Below, piece after piece: positions 45,073-54,505 of a stretch of 64,000 bases of DNA. The translations under genes and the position numbers were made by a program. Source of the DNA: Larkinella sp. C7 (lineage in GTDB: Bacteria; Bacteroidota; Bacteroidia; Cytophagales; Spirosomataceae); the NCBI RefSeq assembly GCF_006149005.1, contig NZ_VBSL01000006.1:124001-188000 (forward strand). Reading direction: 5' to 3'. Positions within the stretch are counted from its first letter, which is position 1. Every line of letters begins with the position of its first letter. The notes beneath the pieces were generated by a model, which saw only the letters and a list, made by a program, of their open reading frames with translations, did no database searches and was not told where the DNA came from.

Positions 45073-47106
45073 ATGAAAAAAATTACCTCGATTGTTGTTC
45101 TGCATATTCTCTTATCGACGGCCGGTTTTGGGCAATTGATCATCCAAGGCACGGTTTTAAACCGGGCGACCCGACAGCCGGTTCCCTATGCCAACATCGG
45201 GATTGTCCATTCGAATATTGGTACGCTGTCCAACCCGGATGGTAGTTTTTTGATCCTGGTCCCTGAGAAATTTCGGGCGGATACGCTGCTTTTTTCCGCG
45301 CTCGGTTTTGGAAGAAAAGCGGTGCCGGTGCGGTTTTTTCGTCCGGAAAAACCGGTTGTCATTTTCCTTCCTGAGCGTGCGATCCCGTTAAATACGATTA
45401 CAGTAACGGTGAAAAAGAAACGAAATCAGGCGTTTGAGCTGGGAAACCGCACGTTTCGGGGTGGTGTGCTCGAAAACGATACGACGTATGCCGGGCGGTC
45501 CATAGCGCTGTTGATTGAACCCAAAGAACCGCATTTGAAGAAAGGATTTACGTTCCCGGTTTATCTCGAAAAGGCGAACCTTCGCATTTTTAGGAATAAC
45601 CTGAAGTCGTTCCGGTTCAGAATCCGGTTAAATGCCGTCGATCGGTTGACGGGCCAGCCCGGCGAAGACCTCATTCAGCAAAGCATTGTGGTGGAATCGG
45701 CGATGAAGAATGGCTGGCTGGAGTTTGATCTTTCGGCGCTGAACTACCCGGTTTCCGGACCGTTCTACGTTACGTTCGAACAAATCGTGGATTTACAGGA
45801 TCGCACCGACATTGCGGATGGATACCGGAAATACATTCAGGAGCATCCTGAAAAACTAAAAATTGATACCGTCGAATTTGAAGGGAAAAAGGAAGTTCGA
45901 CAGATGCTGCGGGGCGGTATTGATTTGCCCGGAACGTTTATCGGCATCGTCGATACACCGGCAGCCGCCGAACGGTATACCAGCTACGTGCGAGAAACCA
46001 GCTTTGGCGAATGGAAAAAGGTACGGGGCATTGTTTCTGCCACGGTCACCGTCAGTACTTATCTGGACGCCAATCCGAAGCAAGCGCCGGAAGCACCCTG
46101 TCAGGGAAACCGGCCTGAATGCCTCGCCGAGCAACTTTGTCGGGATTTTATGGACAACACGGGGACGAACGGCATGCAGATTTGTGTCAGTGTGAATAAC
46201 CAGATTAAATGGTTCGCGGCTCTGGGGTATGCTGATTGGGAAAATAAGAGTGCGGTAACCGATTCCACACTTTTTCGGATCAATAGCGTGTCGAAATCGA
46301 TGACTTCCCTGGCGTTGCTTCAACTCGTTTCAGAAAGGAAACTTGATCTGGATGCGCCCGTTCAAAACTATGTCCCGTCTTTTCCGGTCAAGAAATACCC
46401 GATCACGACCCGTCAGGTAGCCGGTCATCTGGCCGGATTTCGGGATTACAACGAGACTGACCTGAGCGATTTCATCCGAACGGAGCATTTTGAAAACGCA
46501 ACCGCGGCCTTGCGGGTCTTTGCAAACGACACTCTCTTATTTAAACCGGGTACAAAATTCGGGTATTCGACCTTCGGCTGGAATCTCCTGGGAGCCGTCA
46601 TCGAAGGCATCAGTGGCGAAAACTACCTCGATTATATGGCTAAAAATCTGTGGAAACCGCTGGGTTTATTCCACACCTGTGGTGATGATATTCATAAAAC
46701 AAGGCCCAATCGTAGTAAATTTTACGATGGTACGGGGGAAGAAAATGAACTGGGAGACTGGAGTTATAAATACGCGGGAGGTGGACTTCTTTCAACGGCC
46801 AACGATCTGGTAAAACTTGGAAATACGTTGTTATACGGAAAAGAACCGTTTTTAACTCATAAAACGGTTCTTTTTACATCTCAGGTTACGGCAGACGGGA
46901 AAGAAACCGGATACGGTCTGGGTTGGTATGTTGGCAAAGACAAAAATGGTCACCGGGTCTGGCACCATGCCGGCGATTCGTTCAGCAGCAGTTCCCACCT
47001 CCTTGTTTATCCGGATGATAACCTGGTTATTGCCTTTTTAGCGAATTCACAGGACGGCGCTGCGTTTGATCTTCAGCGGATAGGCGAGCTATTTTATAAA
47101 AAATGA
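45073..47106 (+). CDS. Carboxypeptidase-regulatory-like domain fused to LACTB-like serine hydrolase
   Basis: A 677-residue exported protein (signal MKKITSIVVLHILLSTAGFG). Residues 20-110 form a CarboxypepD_reg-like domain (IQGTVLNRATRQPVPYANIGIV). Residues 110-360 are beta-rich and uncharacterised. Residues 370-677 are a class-C beta-lactamase/PBP-like hydrolase: SxxK motif in RINSVSKSMTSLALLQL (Ser near 407), YSTFGW in place of YxN (near 500), and HHAGDS near 640. The sequence around the nucleophile (KLDLDAPVQNYVPSFPVK) and YSTFGW resemble LACTB more than ordinary beta-lactamases. It probably hydrolyses peptides or esters at the cell surface rather than antibiotics. The last four bases overlap the start of a broken gene. 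Confidence 0.82.
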   Translation: MKKITSIVVLHILLSTAGFGQLIIQGTVLNRATRQPVPYANIGIVHSNIGTLSNPDGSFLILVPEKFRADTLLFSALGFGRKAVPVRFFRPEKPVVIFLPERAIPLNTITVTVKKKRNQAFELGNRTFRGGVLENDTTYAGRSIALLIEPKEPHLKKGFTFPVYLEKANLRIFRNNLKSFRFRIRLNAVDRLTGQPGEDLIQQSIVVESAMKNGWLEFDLSALNYPVSGPFYVTFEQIVDLQDRTDIADGYRKYIQEHPEKLKIDTVEFEGKKEVRQMLRGGIDLPGTFIGIVDTPAAAERYTSYVRETSFGEWKKVRGIVSATVTVSTYLDANPKQAPEAPCQGNRPECLAEQLCRDFMDNTGTNGMQICVSVNNQIKWFAALGYADWENKSAVTDSTLFRINSVSKSMTSLALLQLVSERKLDLDAPVQNYVPSFPVKKYPITTRQVAGHLAGFRDYNETDLSDFIRTEHFENATAALRVFANDTLLFKPGTKFGYSTFGWNLLGAVIEGISGENYLDYMAKNLWKPLGLFHTCGDDIHKTRPNRSKFYDGTGEENELGDWSYKYAGGGLLSTANDLVKLGNTLLYGKEPFLTHKTVLFTSQVTADGKETGYGLGWYVGKDKNGHRVWHHAGDSFSSSSHLLVYPDDNLVIAFLANSQDGAAFDLQRIGELFYKK

Positions 47107-47431
47107 TAATCCGCGTCAGGATGATGAGCCTGCTGGCTTCAATAGTCTGCCTAAGAGCGTAGCCAGTTCCCCGAACTCATTACCGACCGGCAGGGACTAC
47201 CACAGACCTTTGTGCCCGCTATACTTCAGGATAAACCAGGCTTCTGGGCGGCTACCCGTGACGGTCTATGCCGATACGATGGATACCGATTCAAAGTCTT
47301 TCAGCCCGACATCCGCACCTACGATCTACAGCCGAGCCTTCTGGTTCGATGGATTATCAGCGTTTTAATACAGCGCCTGAGGGTAAGTCGGAAATTTGCC
47401 CTCTTGTTTGGTTAGGTTCATCAATACCTGA
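47103..47431 (+). pseudogene. Broken N-terminus of a sensor histidine kinase with beta-propeller repeats
   Basis: The ATG at 47103 opens a signal-like start (MIIRVRMMSLLASIVCL) that hits a stop at 47160. A shifted frame starting at 47164 reads QFPELITDRQGLPQTFVPAILQD then GFWAATRDGLCRYDGYRFKVFQPD. This is the Reg_prop start of two-component beta-propeller sensor kinases in Bacteroidota (usually GFIWIATRDGL; two residues are missing here). After about 85 residues the sequence loses similarity and meets stops; the rest of the roughly 1000-residue kinase is gone. It begins 3 bp before the previous stop ends, suggesting a once coupled gene. Confidence 0.75.
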
Positions 47432-48262
47432 TCAATTGATACTGGGTAATTTAGCGGGGTCCTCCAGCAAAAATGCCGGGTCAATCCGGGCATCATGCCA
47501 GCGTACACCCAGGTGCAAATGCGGGCCTGTTGCCCGGCCGGTTTCGCCCACTTCGCCGATTTTCTGGCCTTTTTTTACCCAATCTCCTTTTTTGACCGAA
47601 AAACCGCTCAGGTGAAGATACATCGCGATCAGGCCGTTGCCGTGATCAATAAAGACAGAATTGCCCCCAAAAAAGTGATTGCCCGTCAGAACAATTTTCC
47701 CGTCGGACATGCTCAAAACCGGCTGGCCGGTTCCAATGGGATAATCGGTTCCGGTATGGCGGTTGCGGGGTTGACCATCGAACGTCCGGTAAGCACCAAA
47801 GTTGCCTTCCGTTGCGGGGAGCGGATTGGCGGGTTTGCCTAGTGGGAGCGTAAAGAGCGGTTTGGTTTCCGGGCGGTTGAATAACGGCCAGATCTGCGCC
47901 TGTTCCCGGTGTTGGCGTCGCAGATTAGCGGCCGAAACATGGATGTATTCCTTCTTCTCAAAATCCTTAAAATCTTCGTTTTTGAAGTCGCCTTTGACAA
48001 CCTGAATCGTCCGTTTTTTTCGCAAACCGCTTTTCGTCCAGCGGTAAACCCGGTGGTAGCCAACTTTTTCAATCAGGTCGATGGGGAAATAGCAGGTGCC
48101 ATCCACGGCCCGCCAGCGGTGATTGTCCATCGCACAACGGACGCAGTTGTCGGCCCAGCGGACAACGGCGCCCTGTTTGACCTGAACCGGTGAATTCTGC
48201 CCGTAACTGATGGATACGCAACTGAGGAAACAGACAATGACAAAGAAATTAGGGAATTTCAT
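47432..48262 (-). CDS. M23-family (LysM-less) metallopeptidase
   Basis: A 276-residue secreted peptidase (signal MKFPNFFVIVCFLSCVSISYG). The lysostaphin-like zinc site lies in the C-terminal third: NRHTGTDYPIG (His and Asp ligands, near residue 175) and GPHLHLGVRWH (His-x-His, near 250). The N-terminal half has four Cys (CVRCAMDNHRWRAVDGTCYF) and no catalytic residues. M23 enzymes cut peptidoglycan cross-links or act as non-catalytic activators; here the metal ligands are present, so activity is expected. Convergent with the broken sensor gene. Confidence 0.9.
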   Translation of the reverse strand: MKFPNFFVIVCFLSCVSISYGQNSPVQVKQGAVVRWADNCVRCAMDNHRWRAVDGTCYFPIDLIEKVGYHRVYRWTKSGLRKKRTIQVVKGDFKNEDFKDFEKKEYIHVSAANLRRQHREQAQIWPLFNRPETKPLFTLPLGKPANPLPATEGNFGAYRTFDGQPRNRHTGTDYPIGTGQPVLSMSDGKIVLTGNHFFGGNSVFIDHGNGLIAMYLHLSGFSVKKGDWVKKGQKIGEVGETGRATGPHLHLGVRWHDARIDPAFLLEDPAKLPSIN

Positions 48263-48310
48263 GGGGTGATGATGCCGGAGATGTTTGCCGGGGACATACC
48301 CTTTGGAAGT

Positions 48311-48350
48311 AAAAAGCCCCCGATTGTCACAGCAATCGGGGGCTTTATTT
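48311..48350 (-). terminator. Intrinsic terminator of the S9 oligopeptidase gene
   Basis: A 14-bp perfect stem (48313-48326 with 48333-48346), with a T run on the minus-strand 3' side. It lies 15 nt downstream of the stop codon at 48366. Confidence 0.9.
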
Positions 48351-48365
48351 ATGAAACGGCTTCAG

Positions 48366-50438
48366 TTACGCTCTGATTCCTACCAAATTCAGCATGAACG
48401 CATACTCCAGCGCAATCTCTTTCAAGGCTTCAAACCGCCCCGATGCCCCGCCGTGGCCAGCTTCCAGGTTGGTGTGCAGCAGGAGTTGATTGGTGTCGGT
48501 TTTCATGGTGCGGAGTTTCGCAACCCACTTGGCCGGTTCCCAATACTGCACCTGCGAGTCGTGCAAGCCGGTCATCACCAGCATGTTCGGGTAGGCCTGC
48601 TCTTTCACGTTGTCGTAGGGCGAATACGACAGCATGTAATCGTAGTATTTCTTGATCTTCGGATTGCCCCATTCTTCAAACTCGCCGGTCGTCAGCGGAA
48701 TGCTTTCGTCGAGCATGGTTGTGACCACATCGACAAACGGCACCGATGCCACGACGCCCCGGTACAATTGCGGTTTTTGGTTTACAACGGCACCCATGAG
48801 CAAACCGCCCGCGCTGCCACCCATCGCAAACAGCTTGTCGGCGCTGGTATAGTTGTGCTGAATCAGATAATCCGAAACGTCTACAAAGTCGTTGAACGTG
48901 TTTTTCTTCTTGAGCATTTTGCCGTTGTCGTACCACTTCCGGCCCATTTCCTGACCACCCCGAATGTGGGCAATGGCGAACAGAAAACCACGGTCAAGCA
49001 AGCTCAGTCGCGTGGAGCTAAAACCGGGATCGGTCGAATAACCGTAGGAACCGTACGAATATTGCAGCAGCGGAGCCGAGCCGTCTTTGGGCGTGTCTTT
49101 TCGGGACACCACCGAAACCGGAATTCGGACACCATCGCGGGATTTGACGAAGAACCGCTCCGACGTGTAGTTCGCCGGATCAAAACCACCCAGCACCTCC
49201 TGCTGTTTCATCAGCGTTTTTTCCTTCGTTTCCATGTTGTAGTCGAAGGTCGAACTGGGCGTTGTCAGCGACGAGTAGCCAAAACGCAGGGTGGTGGTGT
49301 TGAAATCCGGGTTGTAGCCAATGCCGGCCACATAAGCCGGTTCGCCGAAATCCAGGTAATGTTCTTCTTTGTTCCGTCGATCGATCACCCGCAGATGAAT
49401 CAGTCCCTCTCTGCGTTCGCCCAGAACCAGGTGGTTTTTGAAGACATCCAGTTGCTGTAAATAGACGTGGTGGCGGTGCGGAATGACTTCTTTCCAGGCC
49501 GACCGGTCGTTGGTTTTGGTTTCTTTCGCTTCCATCAGCCGGAAATTTTCGGCTTTCCAGTTCGTCCGGACGTAGAAGCTCGTTTCCAGGTGCTGAATGT
49601 CGTATTCATGGCCTTTTTCGCGGGGCAGAAAGACGACAAACTCGCCCGTCGGATTGCTCGCTTCCAAAAGCCGGTATTCCGTCGCTACGCCGTTGTGGTC
49701 AGACACCACAGCGATGTACTTTTTCGACTTCATCCGGCCCAGGCCCATGTAAAACTGGTTGTCGGTTTCTTCGTAAAGCAGCACGTCCTGCGCCGGATCG
49801 GTGCCCAGCACGTGACGGTATACCTGATAGCCCAGCAGCGTTTGCGGGTCTTTCCGGATGTAGAAAAGGGTCTGGTTATCAGCCGCCCAGGCGTAGCTGC
49901 CGCCTTCGGTGTCGGGAATGGCATCCGGGTAAATCTCCCCGGTTTTCAGGTTTTTGATGCGCAGCGTATACATCCGCCGGCTGACGGTATCTTCGCCATA
50001 AGCCACCAGTTCGTCGTTGTCGGACACTTCCAGGCCGCCGATGTTGTAATACGAATACGGTTTTGCCAGTTCGTTGACGTCCAGCATCACTTCCTCTTCG
50101 GCATCCAGCGAACCGGGTTTCCGGCAATACACGGGGTATTCGCCCCCTTCGACAAACTTAGTATAATAGTAATAGTTGCCTTCCTTGTAGGGTACCGATT
50201 CGTCCTGCTGTTTGATGCGGCCTTTCATTTCCTCAAACAGCTTCTCACGAAAGTCTTTGACGGGCGCCAGTACGTCTTCCAGATGCGCATTTTCGGCTTT
50301 CAGGTAGTCGATCACCTCGGGATTTTCCCGTTCGTTGAGCCAGTAGTAATTGTCGATCCGGGTGTGGCCGTGAGTGGTCAGTTCGGTCGGTTTGATGGCC
50401 GCCTGGGGCAAAACCGGTGTCGTCTGCGCGTTTGTCAT
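48366..50438 (-). CDS. Prolyl oligopeptidase-family S9 peptidase (oligopeptidase B)
   Basis: A 690-residue cytoplasmic S9A enzyme that cuts short peptides, with Arg/Lys preference in oligopeptidase B. It has a seven-bladed beta-propeller (residues 75-400) and a C-terminal alpha/beta hydrolase domain. The nucleophile is in FAMGGSAGGLLMGAV (near 530), the Asp in VMTGLHDSQVQYWEP (near 615), the His in EAGHGGASGRF (near 650). No signal peptide. ATG 50438 (MTNAQTTPVLPQ) is taken because it precedes the conserved start; the frame extends 37 codons upstream without a fitting sequence. The divergent M28 gene starts 158 bp away. Confidence 0.93.
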   Translation of the reverse strand: MTNAQTTPVLPQAAIKPTELTTHGHTRIDNYYWLNERENPEVIDYLKAENAHLEDVLAPVKDFREKLFEEMKGRIKQQDESVPYKEGNYYYYTKFVEGGEYPVYCRKPGSLDAEEEVMLDVNELAKPYSYYNIGGLEVSDNDELVAYGEDTVSRRMYTLRIKNLKTGEIYPDAIPDTEGGSYAWAADNQTLFYIRKDPQTLLGYQVYRHVLGTDPAQDVLLYEETDNQFYMGLGRMKSKKYIAVVSDHNGVATEYRLLEASNPTGEFVVFLPREKGHEYDIQHLETSFYVRTNWKAENFRLMEAKETKTNDRSAWKEVIPHRHHVYLQQLDVFKNHLVLGERREGLIHLRVIDRRNKEEHYLDFGEPAYVAGIGYNPDFNTTTLRFGYSSLTTPSSTFDYNMETKEKTLMKQQEVLGGFDPANYTSERFFVKSRDGVRIPVSVVSRKDTPKDGSAPLLQYSYGSYGYSTDPGFSSTRLSLLDRGFLFAIAHIRGGQEMGRKWYDNGKMLKKKNTFNDFVDVSDYLIQHNYTSADKLFAMGGSAGGLLMGAVVNQKPQLYRGVVASVPFVDVVTTMLDESIPLTTGEFEEWGNPKIKKYYDYMLSYSPYDNVKEQAYPNMLVMTGLHDSQVQYWEPAKWVAKLRTMKTDTNQLLLHTNLEAGHGGASGRFEALKEIALEYAFMLNLVGIRA

Positions 50439-50596
50439 AAAATTCGATGGGACTGAATACGAAACCCAATAACACCTTTTTTTCAGGATTCGTTGAGGTG
50501 TTTCGATTTGGGGGAGAAACTTAAAGTTTTTTCCCCACTTACGCGGCATTCCCTCGCTTTTTTGTTATTTTGAGGAGTTATACGGTTATCCTCACT

Positions 50597-52105
50597 ATGC
50601 GAAAAAAAGTCTACGTTTATCTGCTGCTTTCTGGCGGTATTTGTTTGCTGAGTGCCTACACACTGAAGAAAAAGGGTGATCGGATCGACGAAGGACAATC
50701 CCGCCCAACGCTGGAAAAAGTTTTTGCCAAAATCAATCAGGAAGTACTGCAAAACAGCCGGGTTTTTGAAACCCTCACCGATGCCACGCAAAAAATTGGT
50801 CACCGGCTGACGGGCAGCGCCAACGGAAGTCGCGCGGAGGAATATACCTATAATCTGCTGAAGCAATACGGCTATTCGGATACGAAATATGCCCCTTTCG
50901 AAGTAGAATCGTGGATGCGCGACACGGTAACGCTGGCGGTGGTGCCCCGCAAAAGCGATAATTTCCGGGATGTCGAAGTGGTTGCCCTGGCGCATTCGCC
51001 CGTCGAAGCCCACGTGCAGGGTGAAATCATTGACATCGGCAACGGTCTGGAAGGCGATTTTGCGGCACTGAAAGACCGGATCAAGGGGAAAATTGCGTTG
51101 GTGAACATCGGTCTGGCGGCTCCCACGAAGGGTGCCCGGAACCTCCACCGCTCCGAAAAAACCGCGCTCGCCATTCAGCACGGCGCCATTGGTGTGATTA
51201 TGGTGAATCTGGTGCCGGGCAATGTGCTGCTGACCGGAACGGCCTCCGTAACCGGCAAGCTCATTCCGGTGCCATCGGTCTGTATTTCGCTGGAAAGTGG
51301 TCAGGAAATTCGTCAGTGGATGCAGGATCAGAAGAACCTGATGGCGGTGATCGACATGACCAACGTGAGCCGAAAAATCCGGGCGCGGAATGTCGTCGCT
51401 ACGCTGAAAGGCTCACAGTTTCCCGACGAAAAAATCATCATCGGTGGTCACCTCGACTCCTGGGATCTGGCCACGGGCGCCATCGACAACGGCATTGGCT
51501 CGTTCTCCATTCTCGACATTGCCCGTACATTTAAAGCCCTGAAAATAAAGCCGAAACGCACCATCGAGTTTGTGATGTTCATGGGTGAGGAACAGGGCTT
51601 GCTGGGCTCGCGCAGTCTGGTGGACGATTTGAAAAAAAGCGGACAGTTGGACAACGTCCGTTACATCCTGAATCTGGACATGACCAACGATCCGAGCGGT
51701 TTTAATGCTTTTGGGCGGAGCGAAATGGTGCCTTTCCTGACCGAAATTGGCGAAACCGTCAAGCTGGTCGAACCGGCTTTTCAGAATACGGTATCGAATC
51801 AGGCCGGGTTACACAGTGATCATCAGCCGTTTATGATGGAGGGCGTGCCGGTGGTCGGCATGAGCGGCCATCTGGACCGGAACGTGCTGGATTGTTACCA
51901 CGCCAATTGCGACAACATGAATCTGGTCAACAAAGACCAGTTGAAAAATACCGTCCGTTATTCGGCGATGTTGCTCTACGCGCTCGCCAACGCCGATGCG
52001 ATTCCGACGCAACGCATGGACGACACCAAAACCCGCGATTTCCTGATTGCGCAGGGCCTCAGGACGCCCCTGCAAATCGCGAACGAATGGCGTTGGAAGG
52101 AGTAA
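50597..52105 (+). CDS. M28-family aminopeptidase with PA domain
   Basis: A 502-residue exported zinc aminopeptidase (signal/anchor RKKVYVYLLLSGGICLLSAYTL). A protease-associated domain at about residues 120-235 (GKIALVNIGLAAPTKGARNLHRSEKTALAIQHGAIGVIMV) is inserted before the M28 core. The core metal-site motifs are GGHLDSWDLATGAIDNGIG (His, Asp), MGEEQGLLGS (catalytic Glu), LNLDMTNDPSGF (Asp) and the late His in YHANCDN. It should remove N-terminal residues from peptides in the periplasm. ATG 50597 is used; nine further upstream codons are open. A terminator follows 33 bp after the stop. Confidence 0.93.
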   Translation: MRKKVYVYLLLSGGICLLSAYTLKKKGDRIDEGQSRPTLEKVFAKINQEVLQNSRVFETLTDATQKIGHRLTGSANGSRAEEYTYNLLKQYGYSDTKYAPFEVESWMRDTVTLAVVPRKSDNFRDVEVVALAHSPVEAHVQGEIIDIGNGLEGDFAALKDRIKGKIALVNIGLAAPTKGARNLHRSEKTALAIQHGAIGVIMVNLVPGNVLLTGTASVTGKLIPVPSVCISLESGQEIRQWMQDQKNLMAVIDMTNVSRKIRARNVVATLKGSQFPDEKIIIGGHLDSWDLATGAIDNGIGSFSILDIARTFKALKIKPKRTIEFVMFMGEEQGLLGSRSLVDDLKKSGQLDNVRYILNLDMTNDPSGFNAFGRSEMVPFLTEIGETVKLVEPAFQNTVSNQAGLHSDHQPFMMEGVPVVGMSGHLDRNVLDCYHANCDNMNLVNKDQLKNTVRYSAMLLYALANADAIPTQRMDDTKTRDFLIAQGLRTPLQIANEWRWKE

Positions 52106-52137
52106 GTGTTCTTTTCAATAAACCGTATCAGATTGAG

Positions 52138-52178
52138 ACGCCCCGTTAAACCGAAACCGGTTTAACGGGGCGTTTTTT
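52138..52178 (+). terminator. Intrinsic terminator after the M28 peptidase gene
   Basis: A perfect 15-bp stem (52138-52152 with 52159-52173) ends in TTTTTT. Confidence 0.92.
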
Positions 52179-52314
52179 GGTTATGCGATCAAAAATCTGA
52201 GCAGTATTTTGGGGTTGCACTAGCCCAATCGCGCCCTTTTGTCGTATTGATTTCAGCCTTAGCGCATTGACGTGCGTACAAGCCTGAATTTTCTTCTTTC
52301 TAAACCCTCTTTTT

Positions 52315-53763
52315 ATGGAAGACAACCACTCTACTGCGGAAGATTCCGGTCGCCGGAATTTCCTGAAAACGTCGTCACTGGCGGCTACTTCTTTTCTCAT
52401 CGTTCCCCGGCATGTCCTGGGAAAAGGCTTCATTGCCCCCAGCGATAAACTGAACATTGCCGGGATTGGCGTAGGCGGAAAGGGCAAAAGCGACCTGGCA
52501 TCTTTTGCCAAAAGTCCTAACGTGAACATTGTTGCGCTCTGTGATGTGGATGACCGTCAGGCGGTTGACTCCCGCTCCAAATATCCGAAAGCGACGTATT
52601 ACAAGGATTTCCGGGAAATGCTGTCGAAAGAACGCAAGAACATCGATGCCTGCTCCATTTCGACACCCGACAACACCCACGCTGTGGCCACGCTGGCCGC
52701 GATGCAGTTGGGCAAGCACGTGTATACCCAAAAACCGCTGACGCACGATATCTACGAATCCCGGATTCTGGGGCAGGCGGCTAAAAAATACAAGGTAATT
52801 ACCCAGATGGGTAACCAGGGCGGTTCGGGCAACGGCGTCCGGCGGATGAAGGAAATCTACGATGCCGGCACGATTGGCGAGGTGCATAAAGTGCTGGCCT
52901 GGACCAACCGTCCGGTTTGGCCACAAGCCGTTCCAAGCGATCAAACCTACGAAATTCCGAAAGAACTGGACTTTGATCTGTGGCTGGGTCCCGCGAAGAA
53001 AGTGCCGTACAATCAGTCGTATTTGCCCTGGAACTGGCGGGGCTGGTGGCCGTATGGAACGGGTGCGCTGGGCGATATGGCCTGCCACATTCTGGACCCG
53101 GTTTTCCGGATTTTGCCGCTCGATTATCCCAATTCGGTGGAATGCAGCGTGGCCGGAACCTGGACGTTTACGCTTCGGGAACAGGATCACAACCCGGACT
53201 GGACCCCGTTCTCGTCGTCGATTCACCTGAATTATCCCCGGAAAGACAACAAAGGCGATATCAAATTAAGCTGGTATGACGGTGGCATTTTGCCCGAACT
53301 GCCGGAAGAACTCCAGCCGGGCGAAGCCTTCGGGAATTCCGACGGGGGCGTCTTGTTCATCGGGTCGAAAGGGAAACTGATGGCCGACTGCTACGGTGCG
53401 AATCCGCGACTGCTGCCTTTGAAAGCCAACGAAACGCTCAACATTCCGGAAACCATTGCCCGCGTGCCAAACGAAGATCACTATCTGCAATGGGTCGATG
53501 CCTGCATCGCCGGGTATGGCAAAGGCGTGACGAGTTCGCCGTTCGAATACGCTGCACCGTTTGCCGAAAGCATTCTGATCGGGAATCTGGCCCTGCGGAG
53601 CTGGATGCTGCGCGACAATCCGACGGCGAAACGATCGGCGGATCGGTATAATGGCCGGAAAAAACTGCTTTGGGATGCTGCCAACATGAAAATCACAAAT
53701 TACGATCTGGCCAATCAGTACGTGAAGCGGGAGTATCGGGAAGGCTGGAGTCTGGTAGTGTAA
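52315..53763 (+). CDS. Tat-exported Gfo/Idh/MocA family oxidoreductase
   Basis: A 482-residue protein with a twin-arginine signal (GRRNFLKTSSLAATSFLI) and a Rossmann NAD(P) domain (NIAGIGVGGKGKSDLASFA, then VALCDVDDRQAV and ACSISTPDNTHAVATLAAMQLGKHVYTQKPLTHD). The usual E-K-P dinucleotide-site motif reads Q-K-P, a variant common in the exported Bacteroidota subgroup. Residues DFDLWLGPAKKVPYNQSYLPWNWRGWWPYGTGALGDMACHILDP carry the His/Asp of the substrate domain. It probably oxidises or epimerises a sugar. Distinct from the GH109-type protein at 40495; it lacks the GYQHDLR and HGLGPV segments. Confidence 0.9.
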   Translation: MEDNHSTAEDSGRRNFLKTSSLAATSFLIVPRHVLGKGFIAPSDKLNIAGIGVGGKGKSDLASFAKSPNVNIVALCDVDDRQAVDSRSKYPKATYYKDFREMLSKERKNIDACSISTPDNTHAVATLAAMQLGKHVYTQKPLTHDIYESRILGQAAKKYKVITQMGNQGGSGNGVRRMKEIYDAGTIGEVHKVLAWTNRPVWPQAVPSDQTYEIPKELDFDLWLGPAKKVPYNQSYLPWNWRGWWPYGTGALGDMACHILDPVFRILPLDYPNSVECSVAGTWTFTLREQDHNPDWTPFSSSIHLNYPRKDNKGDIKLSWYDGGILPELPEELQPGEAFGNSDGGVLFIGSKGKLMADCYGANPRLLPLKANETLNIPETIARVPNEDHYLQWVDACIAGYGKGVTSSPFEYAAPFAESILIGNLALRSWMLRDNPTAKRSADRYNGRKKLLWDAANMKITNYDLANQYVKREYREGWSLVV

Positions 53764-53834
53764 GCCTTATGAAGAGCAGTATTAAGAATCGGTTATTGTA
53801 GGTAATCCTGATGTCAGCTTGGGAAAGAGCGTAA

Positions 53835-54287
53835 TTAGTCTTCTTTCTCAGGCTGATTCAGCATCTGATACAACTCTTCCGTATTGAGAACCCGGTTAAA
53901 GCCCAATGCCTGCAAATGGGTGGTCAGTTTTTTATCTCCAGTCCAGAGCCATCCACCGGTCTGCAAGGTCAGAGCAACGTAACTGATATCGAAATGATCA
54001 ATATTGGTTGTAAGGCGTTCCGCTTCTTGCCAATGGTGAGGCTCAATCAGGCTTTCATTATATAGTTTCAAATTACCAATGAGCATGGAGAGATCATCAA
54101 TTACGTCCTCAAGCGGTTTTTTGGCGTATTTGACGATTTTTGGCTGGTGTTTGAATAGCTCGACTACTGCATAATGACAACTGACGCGTCGGAGCGAGAG
54201 AGAAGGATCCGTCAGAAGGCGTGCTATTCTGCCATTGGCTGAAATTAGGGCACTAAACAAAATATTCGCATCAACGGTAACAATCAT
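53835..54287 (-). CDS. PIN-domain toxin of a type II toxin-antitoxin pair
   Basis: A 150-residue PIN-fold ribonuclease. The acidic residues that bind metal are visible: VTVDANILFSALIS (Asp near 5), AVVELFKHQ (Glu near 50), HFDISYVAL (Asp) and LWTGDKKLTTHLQALGF (Asp near 118). The family degrades RNA. The ATG at 54287 overlaps the antitoxin stop by ATGA, the translational coupling seen in TA operons; the frame is open 11 codons upstream. Alternatively a chromosomal PIN domain with a non-toxin role. Confidence 0.85.
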   Translation of the reverse strand: MIVTVDANILFSALISANGRIARLLTDPSLSLRRVSCHYAVVELFKHQPKIVKYAKKPLEDVIDDLSMLIGNLKLYNESLIEPHHWQEAERLTTNIDHFDISYVALTLQTGGWLWTGDKKLTTHLQALGFNRVLNTEELYQMLNQPEKED

Positions 54288-54490
54288 GGAATGAAACGAT
54301 GCTTGTTTTCTTTCCACCATTTCGTGTCCACTTCCCGCGCTAATTCTGTAGCTTGTTCTTCCGTTCCCTGGTTGCTGGCATTGGATTCCAGAAATCTAAA
54401 ATAATTGACAAACTTCTGCACTTCCTCCATGTCGATTAAGGAACTGTTGAGTCGAATGACTATTTCATTATTTTGACGCTCAATGACCAT
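54284..54490 (-). CDS. Putative antitoxin partner of the PIN protein
   Basis: A 68-residue protein, MVIERQNNEIVIRLNSSLIDMEEVQKFVNYFRFLESNASNQGTEEQATELAREVDTKWWKENKHRFIP. An N-terminal short beta-alpha part and a charged flexible C-terminal half fit small antitoxins that wrap their PIN toxin; the exact family was not recognised. Its stop overlaps the toxin start by four bases, and a -7 promoter box precedes it, so it would be made first. Assignment rests on context. Confidence 0.7.
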   Translation of the reverse strand: MVIERQNNEIVIRLNSSLIDMEEVQKFVNYFRFLESNASNQGTEEQATELAREVDTKWWKENKHRFIP

Positions 54491-54505
54491 AATTTTCTCT
54501 TTTTA

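Noticed and set aside
48285-50456. Two long plus-strand open frames across the S9 peptidase gene
   Set aside because: Reverse-strand shadows of a gene with all catalytic residues; no family features.
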